DNA of 64,000 nt from Rickettsiella endosymbiont of Xylota segnis (GCF_964019545.1 NZ_OZ026451.1:1421001-1485000); one strand, 5' to 3'. Positions 38,133 to 47,486 are shown, counted from the stretch's first letter. Program-made: numbers and translations. The notes: generated by a model from the sequence alone, not told the origin.

Positions 38133-38240
38133 CAATTGGATTTTTGGCATGACACCACGAAAATGAGCAGCCGAAATATATTTAAGAACCATGAGAATTG
38201 TAAATTTAGAGACAACATAGACAAAATGCAAGCGCGAAGA
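38133..38240. repeat. Dispersed intergenic repeat, copy 2 (degraded)
   Basis: Between trmB and hemW. It starts CAATTGGATTTTTGGC and ends CAAGCGCGAAG, and aligns end to end with the minus strand of 19213-19323, with numerous substitutions, mostly toward A/T. This copy has therefore decayed more. It fills nearly all of the intergenic space. Confidence 0.6.
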
Positions 38241-38250
38241 ATTCTGAAGC

Positions 38251-39396
38251 TTAATCATTCATAAACATAGCAAGCAAGTCATTATAAAACCGTTTACCAA
38301 ATTCTGTCGTTTCCATTGCAAACCCATCATATGTGAGTAAACCTTGTTGCTGCGCTTTGTGTAAAATAGGCTGAATATTTGATAAAGGTAATCCTGTTCG
38401 CTGCTGAAATAGTTCCACTGGAATTTTTTGATACAGTCTTAATGCATTTATCATAAATTCGAAAGGCAATTCTTCAGCTATAATAAATTTTTCTTCAGCT
38501 AAAAAATTATTTTTTTGTGCTAAATATGCTTTTGGATTCTTTTGCTTCCAAACACGCCTAATAGTCCTTTTTTTGTTATCAGTTATTTTACTGTGCGCGC
38601 CTGCCCCGATGCCTAAATAATCACCAAACTCCCAATAATTAAGATTGTGTAAGCAATTGTATCTATCTTTACTGAAAGCAGAAATTTCATAGTGCTTATA
38701 TGCTTTTTGTTTAAAAATTTCTTCACCTCGATCTTGTAATTCTCCCATCGTTTCTTCTAGTGGTAATTGCGGCGGTCTTTGGTAAAAATAGGTATTCGGT
38801 TCAATAGTCAACTGATACCAAGAAATATGCGTCGGCTCCAACGAAAAAGCAATCTGCAAATCCTCCAGACCTTCAATTACAGTCTGGTTCGGCAAACCAT
38901 GCATCAGATCGAGATTGATATTAGTAAATCCAGCTGTTTTAGCTGCTGAGACGGCTTTAATCGCTTCATTTCCATCATGAATACGACCAAGGATTTTCAA
39001 TTTTTCAGTAGAAAAACTTTGTATGCCTAATGAAAGTCGATTAATACCTGCTTCACGATAACCATAAAAACGTTGATATTCTACGGTACCCGGATTGGCT
39101 TCCAAGGTAATTTCGATAGCCTCAGAAAATTCTAAACGTTGGGCTAGTTCTACCAGTAAATACTTAAGCGTAGCGGGTGAAAATAAACTGGGGGTACCTC
39201 CGCCCATAAAAATACTGGTGATCGGTCGATCGCATAGATTATCGAGATCTTGCTCTAAATCTAAAAGCAACATGTTTACATAATTTATTTCTGGTAAATC
39301 AGTTATTAAAGTATGTGAATTAAAATCACAATAAGGACATTTTCGTATACACCAAGGAAAATGAATATATAGAGACAAAGGTGGCAGTGTTAACAT
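38251..39396 (-). CDS. hemW: Haem chaperone/radical SAM protein HemW
   Basis: A radical SAM protein related to coproporphyrinogen dehydrogenase HemN. The 381 residues carry the cluster-binding CIRKCPYC motif (CxxxCxxC, about residues 16-23), FMGGGTPSLFSP, GIQSFSTEKLKILGRIH and the C-terminal HemN-like domain. HemW-type proteins hold haem and insert it into respiratory enzymes; older annotations call them oxygen-independent coproporphyrinogen oxidases. It lies 7 nt downstream of a methyltransferase gene. Confidence 0.92.
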   Translation of the reverse strand: MLTLPPLSLYIHFPWCIRKCPYCDFNSHTLITDLPEINYVNMLLLDLEQDLDNLCDRPITSIFMGGGTPSLFSPATLKYLLVELAQRLEFSEAIEITLEANPGTVEYQRFYGYREAGINRLSLGIQSFSTEKLKILGRIHDGNEAIKAVSAAKTAGFTNINLDLMHGLPNQTVIEGLEDLQIAFSLEPTHISWYQLTIEPNTYFYQRPPQLPLEETMGELQDRGEEIFKQKAYKHYEISAFSKDRYNCLHNLNYWEFGDYLGIGAGAHSKITDNKKRTIRRVWKQKNPKAYLAQKNNFLAEEKFIIAEELPFEFMINALRLYQKIPVELFQQRTGLPLSNIQPILHKAQQQGLLTYDGFAMETTEFGKRFYNDLLAMFMND

Positions 39397-39403
39397 ACAT
39401 ACT

Positions 39404-40162
39404 TTAGATATGGGAAAAATACAAATTTGTCTTATATAAAAATTCGATTATCCCATTTTTTTCATGTTTTAAAAAAATATTATTTAATTGTTCTATCATA
39501 AACTTATATTTTGCATGCTCAGGTCCTGGAATAAATGACATGGATAGTAACCTGCCTTGAAATCCTTCCCAATCAAATTGCTGAACGTTTCTAAATGATG
39601 CGGTTTTTATAGTATGACCCTTAAAAAAACTATCCATAGCCACTTTATCTAATTTTTTAGCATTCGAACTAGCATAATCATTGCCATACTTCAACAATAA
39701 ACTTTCATAATCGCATATAAGCGGAGATTGGATATCTCGAACATTCCAGACCAACACTACCCATGCCTTAGGTTTGGCAATACGTTTAAATTCTCGTTTG
39801 GTTTTTTCCACATCAAACCAATGAAAAGCAGTGCCCACAGTTATAAAATCCATACTTGCATTCTCTAAATGCGTCGCTTCTGCCGTACCGGAAATTGAAT
39901 GAAATTGAGAATATTGTGTTAAATAATCCTCTCCCGCTTCTCTCATTGCTTGATTAGGTTCAACACCGTACACTTTATTGCCATAATCGAGAAATAATTT
40001 AGCCAGAAGCCCCGTACCAGAACCAATATCAGCAATGACACTTTTTTTGCTTAAATCACATTCGCTAACGAGCAATTCCAATATTTCTATCGGATAAGAA
40101 GGTCGATATTTAAGATAATGTTGTACCGTCTTAGTAAAAGGTTCAATAAATTTATCGGCCAT
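39404..40162 (-). CDS. SAM-dependent class I methyltransferase
   Basis: A 252-residue protein with motif I ADIGSGTGLLAKLF (about residues 38-51), the acidic loop YGVEPNQAM, and motif III/post-I residues TVGTAFHWFDVEKT. It belongs to the Methyltransf_11-type family, often similar to ubiquinone or small-molecule methyltransferases; the substrate is unknown. It precedes hemW in the same direction. Confidence 0.8.
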   Translation of the reverse strand: MADKFIEPFTKTVQHYLKYRPSYPIEILELLVSECDLSKKSVIADIGSGTGLLAKLFLDYGNKVYGVEPNQAMREAGEDYLTQYSQFHSISGTAEATHLENASMDFITVGTAFHWFDVEKTKREFKRIAKPKAWVVLVWNVRDIQSPLICDYESLLLKYGNDYASSNAKKLDKVAMDSFFKGHTIKTASFRNVQQFDWEGFQGRLLSMSFIPGPEHAKYKFMIEQLNNIFLKHEKNGIIEFLYKTNLYFSHI

Positions 40163-40194
40163 TTAAAAGTTCCCAATATTGGTTTTTTTCTAAA

Positions 40195-41112
40195 TTATAT
40201 CATTGGTAAGCTTAATTTTTGCTTTATTATAAAAAAGTCTTTCCAAGGATCATGTTTGAGCTTAGCTAATCGTTGCGGCAAGTTTTTCACCGTGAAAGTG
40301 TCGGATTTAATTCGTGTCGTTAATTCATGCCAATTTAAAGGGGTGGCCACAGCTGCATTCGCCCTAATCCGAGTTGAATACGGGGCAATGCTGCTGGCGC
40401 CGCGTTGATTTCGCAGGTAATCAACAAAAATCTTCCCTTTGCGCTTGGCTTTACTCATATTTGCAACCAAGAGCTGAGGATTCTGCATTACCAAATATTG
40501 CGTAAATGTATGGGCAAATACTTTTACTTTGTCCCAACTATAGAGCCGTTTAATGGGAATAACGACATGCAATCCTTTACTACCGGTCGTTTTAACAAAA
40601 CTCTTCAAGTTAATCTTCTGCAAATTATCTTTGACAAAATAAGCGGCCTCAATAATCTTTTTCCATTCGGTATCCAATCCAGGATCAAGATCGAAGGTAA
40701 TAAAATCAGGCTTTTCTATTTTATCAATTTGACTTGCCCAAGGATGAATTTCTAAAACACCTAGTTGTATCAATTCCATTAAACCAAGTTTATTTTTAAT
40801 ATACAGATACGGTTCTGATTTATTCGTTTTATCTGACAAACTTATCGCATACAGATTTTCGGTCTTTGAGGTTAAATGCCTTTGATAAAAACATTTTTTC
40901 TTTTCCCCATTAGGACAACGCAGCAGTGTTAATGGTCGTTGCAAAATATAAGGTAGTATCCATTCTGCTATTTGATTGTAGTAATTTGCCAAATCTAATT
41001 TTGTTATATTTACATCGGGATATAATAATTTATCAGGATGAGATAAATTAAATTTTGTTTTTGGACACTTATTTTTTTTTATTGATATTTTGTTTGTATT
41101 TAATTTACCCAT
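40195..41112 (-). CDS. LigD polymerase/primase domain protein (NHEJ)
   Basis: A stand-alone LigD-type polymerase of the archaeo-eukaryotic primase fold, 305 residues. It has LSHPDKLLYPDVNITKLDLA (about 23-42), the catalytic FDLDPG motif (about 149) and the histidine-containing SKGLHVVIPI. It adds nucleotides or ribonucleotides at broken ends during non-homologous end joining. In most bacteria this is a domain of one LigD chain; here it is a separate gene 8 nt after the ligase. AAGGAG overlapping the ligase stop can drive its translation. Confidence 0.87.
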   Translation of the reverse strand: MGKLNTNKISIKKNKCPKTKFNLSHPDKLLYPDVNITKLDLANYYNQIAEWILPYILQRPLTLLRCPNGEKKKCFYQRHLTSKTENLYAISLSDKTNKSEPYLYIKNKLGLMELIQLGVLEIHPWASQIDKIEKPDFITFDLDPGLDTEWKKIIEAAYFVKDNLQKINLKSFVKTTGSKGLHVVIPIKRLYSWDKVKVFAHTFTQYLVMQNPQLLVANMSKAKRKGKIFVDYLRNQRGASSIAPYSTRIRANAAVATPLNWHELTTRIKSDTFTVKNLPQRLAKLKHDPWKDFFIIKQKLSLPMI

Positions 41113-41120
41113 TTTCTACA

Positions 41121-42683
41121 TTACTCCTTAATAATTTCATTGGGTTTTTTATCATTGCGTAATCCTTTAAAACTAGGATGACGTAAAACCCCCGCCCGCG
41201 TCCATTCAGTAAATTCTACTTCAACAACTATTTTAGGGAGAACCCAAGTCACTTGACCTAAAGATCGTGGCACAATCTTAAAAGGAGCCTTATTCGTTTT
41301 ATATTTATTTAACAATTTTCTAATGCTTTTTAAAGAATTTTCGTTAAATCCAGTTCCCACTTTGCCACAATAAAGTAATTGACTTCTTTTGTCGTATATC
41401 GCTAGTACTAAGGAGGCAAAATGATGTCGGTTTCCATTTCCTGGAGTAAATCCTATGACTAAAAATTCTTGGCGTTTGCTACATTTTATTTTGAGCCAAT
41501 TTCTATTCCTCCCTGATATATACGGGCTGAATTTATTTTTAGATACAATACCTTCCAGCCTTTTTTTACAGGCTTTTTTAAAAAAGATATTGCCGGCATT
41601 TCCATCGATGTGATTGCTAAATATTAATTTATTATTATTTAAAGGAATTAATTTTCTTAATAATTTTTTACGTTCTTCTAAAGCACAATGACTTAAATCT
41701 TTACCTTGGTAATAAATTAAGTCAAAAACAACATAACTTAATATGAATTTTTCCTTTTTATTGATAGAATTAGATAATAATTGAAAGTCAGATTTTTTTT
41801 TTCGATTTAAAGCAATAACTTCTCCGTCAAGAATCGCAGATTGTAAATTCAGTTTTTTAATTTCTAGTTGCAACTCTTTAAATTTTTCAGTCCAATCTTT
41901 TTGATTTCGAGTCAAAAACTTTATTTTTTTATCTTTAATAAAGCAAAGCAAACGATAGCCATCAAATTTCACTTCATGTAACCATTCATCTCCGATGGGT
42001 GGTTTTTTAACCAATGTGGCTAATTCCGGATGAATAGAATTAGGCATAGATTTTTTTTTGGCTTTGTCTAGTTCAACATTTTTTGAAATTTTAGTTAATT
42101 TAGATTTTTCAGGTAAATCTACTTGAAATTTTTTAGCTATTCCTTGCAAGGAGCGTCGGCTAAAGACGCTATTAGGTTTAGCTAGCGTAATATCATATTG
42201 CTGCTTGGATCGTGCATATTTATCATTTACTTTAATAAACAACCAATTTTTTGGATTAGTTTTGATTTGAACTAAATTCCAGGCTCCCTTTAATTTTTTA
42301 CCTTTTAAAGTAAAGCTTAAATGACCTTTTTTATAAGCAAAATTTGCATCAGCATTTTCGCATACCCATGTACCTACATCCCACAGCATCACCGTGCCGC
42401 CACCATATTCACCTTTGGGAATGATTCCTTCAAATTTAGCATATTCAATAGGATGATCTTCAACATGTACCGCTAAACGCTTAATTGAACTATCTAAACT
42501 AGGTCCTTTGGGTATCGCCCAACTTTTTAAAACGCCATTTAATTCCAAACGGAGATCGTAATGCAAATGACTGGCGTCATGTTTTTGGATAATATAAATT
42601 AATTGCTTGTTTCTTTTTATGCTGCCATAGGGTTCTCTACTATGCTTAAAATTCCTTTTTTTACGATACTTTTGTAAAGACAT
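41121..42683 (-). CDS. ligD: ATP-dependent DNA ligase LigD (phosphoesterase + ligase)
   Basis: The first 150 or so residues are the 3'-phosphoesterase domain (YIIQKHDASHLHYDLRLE, then HVEDHPIEYAKFEG and PKGEYGGGTVMLWD). An ATP-dependent ligase follows, with adenylation motif EVKFDGYRL, LDGEVIA, and the OB-fold end (PKIVVEVEFTEWT). It seals double-strand breaks with Ku. The ku stop is followed at once by GTGGTTATG; I take the ATG at 42683. The polymerase domain that usually completes LigD is encoded separately next door. Confidence 0.92.
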   Translation of the reverse strand: MSLQKYRKKRNFKHSREPYGSIKRNKQLIYIIQKHDASHLHYDLRLELNGVLKSWAIPKGPSLDSSIKRLAVHVEDHPIEYAKFEGIIPKGEYGGGTVMLWDVGTWVCENADANFAYKKGHLSFTLKGKKLKGAWNLVQIKTNPKNWLFIKVNDKYARSKQQYDITLAKPNSVFSRRSLQGIAKKFQVDLPEKSKLTKISKNVELDKAKKKSMPNSIHPELATLVKKPPIGDEWLHEVKFDGYRLLCFIKDKKIKFLTRNQKDWTEKFKELQLEIKKLNLQSAILDGEVIALNRKKKSDFQLLSNSINKKEKFILSYVVFDLIYYQGKDLSHCALEERKKLLRKLIPLNNNKLIFSNHIDGNAGNIFFKKACKKRLEGIVSKNKFSPYISGRNRNWLKIKCSKRQEFLVIGFTPGNGNRHHFASLVLAIYDKRSQLLYCGKVGTGFNENSLKSIRKLLNKYKTNKAPFKIVPRSLGQVTWVLPKIVVEVEFTEWTRAGVLRHPSFKGLRNDKKPNEIIKE

Positions 42684-42689
42684 AACCAC

Positions 42690-43502
42690 CTACGACCGCT
42701 TTTTAGATGCTTTTTGTTTATTTCTTGCTAAGCTTTTTTTCAATAAATCCACAAAATCGATGACATTACTTTTCTTAAGCTTGGTTTTAGTTTTTTTGGA
42801 AGAAACTTTTTTATGGTGAATCTTGGCTTCTACCCATTTAGTTAAAGTTTCTCTAAATACATCGTGATAATCTTTAGGATTCCACTTACTAGCCATTCCA
42901 TTAACTAATTGTTTAGCGATCTCTATTTCTTTTGCTGAAATTTTATAAGCCTTAACATTGGTTGAAGGAAATTCATACTCTGAAACTTTTCTAAGTTCCT
43001 GATGATATCTAAGCAGATTAAGCACTAATGCATTTTCATAGGGCATAAGCGCTGCTAAATATTCGCGGGTATGAATGATAACTTTAGAAATGCCAACCTT
43101 TTTAGTATCTTTTAAGATTTCACGCAATAAAACATAAGCTTTTTCACCCTTCTTATCTGGAACTAAATAATAAGGTTTTTCGTAATCCATGGTATTTATG
43201 CTATTTTTGTTAACAAAAGTAACAATATCAATAGTCTTAGAATGCTCACCTGAAATAGCTTTAATATCAGATTGCTTTAATATCAAGTAATTATTATCAT
43301 CATATTCATATCCCTTAGCGATATCGGTCCAAGGCACTTCTTCACCCGTATGCTCATTGATTCGTACATAGCGAATTCGTGCTTTATCACGAGAATCAAT
43401 TAATTTAAATTGGATATCAAATTTTTTTTCTGCTGGATATAAAATAACCGGTATGTTGACTAAACCAAATGTAATATATCCCTTCCAAATAGGTCTTGCC
43501 AT
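42690..43502 (-). CDS. ku: NHEJ DNA end-binding protein Ku
   Basis: A 270-residue bacterial Ku homologue that forms a ring on DNA ends and recruits LigD. The start ARPIWKGYITFGLVNIPV is the family signature, followed by YEYDDNNYLILKQSDI and ALMPYENALVLNLLRY. The C-terminal tail is lysine-rich, as usual, and may bind DNA. It leads the leftward operon ku-ligD-polymerase. Confidence 0.94.
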   Translation of the reverse strand: MARPIWKGYITFGLVNIPVILYPAEKKFDIQFKLIDSRDKARIRYVRINEHTGEEVPWTDIAKGYEYDDNNYLILKQSDIKAISGEHSKTIDIVTFVNKNSINTMDYEKPYYLVPDKKGEKAYVLLREILKDTKKVGISKVIIHTREYLAALMPYENALVLNLLRYHQELRKVSEYEFPSTNVKAYKISAKEIEIAKQLVNGMASKWNPKDYHDVFRETLTKWVEAKIHHKKVSSKKTKTKLKKSNVIDFVDLLKKSLARNKQKASKKRS

Positions 43503-43780
43503 TTAATGTCCCTACCAGATTGAAAATCAATTTCTATTATATATCTAGCACATATTTACGGAACTGAATTTAAATTGAACATTTTTCGATCAATTTATCT
43601 TAAGTTATACTTTTAATTACTACTAAATGTTCGAATATTGTCGTTCATCAGTATAACTAACTCAAATTTTGATATTTTTTCTGCAAAAAGCGTTAATTTA
43701 ATTTTTTTTAATTTTTATCAATAATATTTAATAAAAAATAAATAAGGTTAAATGTTTATGCTACTTCATAGTGCTGCTAG

Positions 43781-44098
43781 TGTTGGAGATCCGGGGCTAG
43801 TTTCTCCCCTGAAAATAGCGCTGAAGTAAAGGCGCTAGGGGCATCACATAAGATTCGCTTGCTAGCAAAAACTATATCGACCAACAAAGCGAATTATTGG
43901 GCGGATATTGTTAAAAAAAATGGAAAAAAGCCTGACTTTAACAAACAGTATGAAAAAATATCAGATCATTGGGCGTAAAATCATAAAAATTATTTATTCG
44001 GCATTTACGATAATCAACTTATTAAAGTCTCTATACGTTTGTTATCTAAGACTTCTCAGAAATTGCCAACTCCAGATAAGGTAATGAATCAACAATAA
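43781..44098 (+). pseudogene. Decayed ORF, unknown family
   Basis: A frame free of a start codon opens after a TAG at 43778-43780 and reads as plausible protein (LGASHKIRLLAKTISTNKAN, then YWADIVKKNGKKPDF). It is interrupted by a TAA at 43976-43978 and continues in the same frame (NHKNYLFGIYDNQLIKVSIR) to a TAA at 44096. The continuity across the stop suggests a remnant of a larger gene that has lost its 5' end. I recognise no family. The rest of 43503-44386 is AT-rich with nothing else clear except the hairpin at 44339. Confidence 0.45.
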
Positions 44099-44338
44099 CT
44101 TTGCTACTTTGTTAAGCTCAATTACACAAAATATTAATTGCCTAATATTTAATTCAAAAAAGAAGTTAATCAAACAATTTTAGGTGTTATATTGTTGCCA
44201 GATTTATTGGTCGATTATTTTGTAGTGCATTACGGCAGTTAATTAAATAATCACTTAAATATCCAAAAAAAAATTTATTTTTTGTCTTTCTAACAAAATA
44301 TATATACAAATTTTACCCCTTTAGTCAATCAATAATGT

Positions 44339-44363
44339 GTTAGATGGATTATAATAATCTAAC
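44339..44363 (+). promoter_or_regulatory. Inverted repeat in the leader of the polymerase-like gene
   Basis: GTTAGAT (44339-44345) and ATCTAAC (44357-44363) form a perfect 7 bp inverted repeat with an 11 nt spacer, followed by ATTTTTTT. The run then leads into the GGAAGGTGG ribosome binding site of the gene at 44387. It may be an operator or a weak attenuator. Confidence 0.35.
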
Positions 44364-44386
44364 ATTTTTTTGGAAGGTGGAACCAA

Positions 44387-47230
44387 ATGCCTATGGAAAA
44401 ACAACAAAGCGTTACTTTTTATGATAATGCTTTAAAAAAAGCTAAAGATGAACATTATGAGTCTGAGAAAATTATTGTAATATTTGAGGGATGTAAAAAA
44501 AAAGGCATGTCCAACCTTATAGGTAAGCTTTACAATGCCTTTTCGGAAGAAATCGATGATAGTGTCCACTCTTATATGTTGAAATTCTATGCTTTAAAGG
44601 AAAGATTTGACAATGTAAAAGGACTCTATAAGAAATTGGTGAAAGAAGGTAAACGCACTACTTTGCTAGATAATACAATAATAAAAATTTATGAAGATGG
44701 AATAAAGAACGCGGATAATACTGGAAATGTTGCGCTTGCTAAGAAACTTTCGGATGAGCTCAATGCTCTTAAGAATCCACCACAAGAGAAACAATCACAC
44801 GGAGGAAATAAAGTAAAAAAAAAGAAACAATCAAATTCCTTTTCTCCGCTTGCGCAATTAAAAGACTATGAACAAAAAAAAGAATATGAAAAAGCTTCTA
44901 TTTTCTATATGCAAAATATAGAAGAAGGTCCGGATACGATTGAATGCGCCAACATTATGTTGAAAATCTATGCTAAACAGAAAAATCACGAGAAAGTCCA
45001 GTACTTATTTAAGCATCTAGATGATAAAAAATGGCTAAACTTAGATAGCTACCGGACTATGCTACCTATTATTCTCAATAGTCCCGCATGTTATGATTCT
45101 ATCACTTCTACTTTACAACAGTTCAAGAAATCTATCACGGATACGGGTGATTTAGCCGAAGCTGTTTATTTTTATCATAGTTATATTGAGTACCTTCGCA
45201 GCCGCAACTCAATGGAAAACAAAAACGAAATGGATATTTTAGTATCCGAGTTAAACGAGTTATGTCTGCAACTAGATAAATGTGCAGATGCAAATAGCAA
45301 TGTCTTGACCCTTTGTGCTGCGTGGTTGTTGAACCATTATTATCCTAAGAAATACAAAAAACAACTATTACCTGAGGACAGTTTACGTCATGAAGAAATA
45401 AGGAAATTTAATAAAGAAGTGTTTGAAAAATTAGATGGGAACGTAACCTTACACGTAACGCCTGAAGAAGATAACCAAGTTCATGTTATTAACCACAAAG
45501 GGGAACTAATTAAGAAAATTAAAAAAACTAATGCTATCTATGACCTATTAACGGATAAACGGTTTGGGAATTATGTCATCGTTGAGTTTCTCCACGCGGT
45601 TAAACCGAGTGAAATACCCTTAGTCATTAGCTATCAGGATAAAAAATATCGGACTGATATTATCGGTGGTCCCGGGCGCCGGCATAAGCATAAAAATGAT
45701 CGTTGCAAGAAGTTAATTGCTATCCCAGAAAGTGCACTTACTTGGTTTTTAGATTGTTTTTCTGGGTTGCCTGAACGGGCCTATTATGGGCAACGCTGCC
45801 TAATACCAGAGAATCATTATTCAGGAAAGCAATTGGTCGGAAGATTCCATATTGGATTAGTTAATGATGGGTATGCTTGTGGTAAGTATGTTGTCTGCGA
45901 TGGATTTGGTCTAATCAAAGAAAGTCTGGCTAAAAAACTAAATATTGATTTGAATATTCAATCAACTAAAAAAACATCTTCCTATTTACCTTTTCAAGCA
46001 CTACAGACTATTCCTGTACATAAAACCCAATTTTTTGATCTGTTTCAGGAAAAAGGTAAGAAGGCAACAAATGGCTTGACTCATTTCATTGAAGAGGTTA
46101 CTCAAATATTAAAAAATCCCTCACCAGAAAGTTCGAAAAAAAACACATGCGAAGATAATGTCTTAGCATCGCCAGATGAATTTTTTTATTTAACTAGTAC
46201 AGGGGGAATTAAAACCACTCCCTATACGATTATTCCTACACTAGGTAATGATATTTTGCTTTCCCCAGGTGAATATAAAGATGGTGATGGGATAATAGTA
46301 GGCAAATCACCGTATTCTACTAAAAGTTTAAATACAGCTAAAGTTGTTTTTGATGAAGAATTATCTAAGAAAAAAGTTTTTCAGTATACTCTCGCTGGTT
46401 TTAGCCAAGAAGGGGCCTTCCATGCTATCTATGGACAATTCGAAATAGTACCCGATACAGAATGGACTAGTTTGCATGATTGTATTTTTCCCAAAACCGA
46501 CAGAAAATTAAAGCCAAGTCAAAAATTAGCCGATAAACAGCAAACAGAATCTGAGGTGATAGAATCTGTCGAACTTCATGGTGTTCTTTGTGTAACAGGA
46601 AAACCCGTTCATCCGTTAATGAAAGTACCTATTACATTAGCTAAGGCGGATGGTAATGATTTTGATGGTGATATCTATGATGTAATGTTTGCTCACGATC
46701 ATTCTGAATTCTATGCTTACCTTAAAAATAAACCTGCTTCTCATTATCCGAATGAAAAGTTTGAAAGAACTTATACGCATGAGGGAATAGGAACGCTCAT
46801 TGATAAATTTCCAGATTTACAACGCGATTTAATAATTCCAGCAACGGAAATTTTAAACTCGATTTGTCAATTGACAGAGAAGGAATGCGAGCAGTTAGCG
46901 AACTATATTTGCTTTGATGAGACACATTATTTGGATAAGCCATTACCAGATGTGGACAGAAAAGTTTGTAACAATGATTTCAATCTTCTTTATTTAGAAA
47001 TTCAGCAAATCATTCAACATGCACTTTCCGCAGATAAAATTCAGGTTAACCAATTGCTTTACTGGCGCTTACAAGTTTATCAAAGAGCACTTTACACACT
47101 TTTTCCCAACAAATTATCCGTCCCGTATGGACATACGTTCCAAACGAAATTGAATGGCATCTACACCGAATTAGTAAAGATAGGTCAAAGAATTAAAACT
47201 ATGTACCCAAATAGCCATTGTAGACACTAA
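44387..47230 (+). CDS. PPR-like repeat protein fused to an RdRP/RNAP-like double-psi-barrel domain
   Basis: This 947-residue protein has two parts. Residues 25-250 are helical with PPR-like units of about 35 residues (ECANIMLKIYAKQKNHEKVQ, then YLFKHLDD; also VHSYMLKFYALKERFDNVKG). Residues about 400-800 resemble eukaryotic RNA-dependent RNA polymerases. VVCDGFGLIKESLAKKL at 502-518 matches the conserved DGxGxIS..LA segment. GKPVHPLMKVPITLAKADG leads into NDFDGDIYDVMF, where D758, D760 and D762 fit the metal-binding DxDGD of cellular RdRPs and RNA polymerase beta-prime. An RNA-binding RNA polymerase is inferred; activity is unproven and the family head domain is not obvious. It has a good ribosome binding site. 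The frame ends early relative to an out-of-frame tail. Confidence 0.7.
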   Translation: MPMEKQQSVTFYDNALKKAKDEHYESEKIIVIFEGCKKKGMSNLIGKLYNAFSEEIDDSVHSYMLKFYALKERFDNVKGLYKKLVKEGKRTTLLDNTIIKIYEDGIKNADNTGNVALAKKLSDELNALKNPPQEKQSHGGNKVKKKKQSNSFSPLAQLKDYEQKKEYEKASIFYMQNIEEGPDTIECANIMLKIYAKQKNHEKVQYLFKHLDDKKWLNLDSYRTMLPIILNSPACYDSITSTLQQFKKSITDTGDLAEAVYFYHSYIEYLRSRNSMENKNEMDILVSELNELCLQLDKCADANSNVLTLCAAWLLNHYYPKKYKKQLLPEDSLRHEEIRKFNKEVFEKLDGNVTLHVTPEEDNQVHVINHKGELIKKIKKTNAIYDLLTDKRFGNYVIVEFLHAVKPSEIPLVISYQDKKYRTDIIGGPGRRHKHKNDRCKKLIAIPESALTWFLDCFSGLPERAYYGQRCLIPENHYSGKQLVGRFHIGLVNDGYACGKYVVCDGFGLIKESLAKKLNIDLNIQSTKKTSSYLPFQALQTIPVHKTQFFDLFQEKGKKATNGLTHFIEEVTQILKNPSPESSKKNTCEDNVLASPDEFFYLTSTGGIKTTPYTIIPTLGNDILLSPGEYKDGDGIIVGKSPYSTKSLNTAKVVFDEELSKKKVFQYTLAGFSQEGAFHAIYGQFEIVPDTEWTSLHDCIFPKTDRKLKPSQKLADKQQTESEVIESVELHGVLCVTGKPVHPLMKVPITLAKADGNDFDGDIYDVMFAHDHSEFYAYLKNKPASHYPNEKFERTYTHEGIGTLIDKFPDLQRDLIIPATEILNSICQLTEKECEQLANYICFDETHYLDKPLPDVDRKVCNNDFNLLYLEIQQIIQHALSADKIQVNQLLYWRLQVYQRALYTLFPNKLSVPYGHTFQTKLNGIYTELVKIGQRIKTMYPNSHCRH

Positions 47231-47486
47231 ATCTGAATGGTCACAGTTGGTGGATAAATGGATTGGTCTTCTTACCCAATTCAAGAATTTAATACAGCCT
47301 ATAACAGAGGCATCCGATAGCCCTAATATTGTGGGCAGAAATCAACAGCTATCACTAGCTAAGCTATCAGCTTTCTTCAAAGAACAGATAAGTAGTAGTT
47401 CAGAAACACAGCATTCGCAGTCGGAAACCAGAGAGAAGGAACCACAAGGTGAGTTCTCCCCTTCAAGTACAATGGGTTTATACTAA
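47220..47486 (+). pseudogene. Out-of-frame C-terminal tail of the polymerase-like gene
   Basis: From about 47184 to 47220 the reading can slip by one base from the frame of the polymerase-like gene into a frame coding VDTKSEWSQLVDKWIGLL and on to a stop at 47484-47486. The tail is serine- and glutamate-rich at its end (ETREKEPQGEFSPSSTMGLY). The preceding frame ends NSHCRH, which looks like out-of-frame sequence. The most economical reading is a one-base indel that truncated a protein of about 1,035 residues. A sequencing error or programmed shift is also possible. A separate 79-residue gene is less likely, as there is no ATG or ribosome binding site. Confidence 0.5.
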
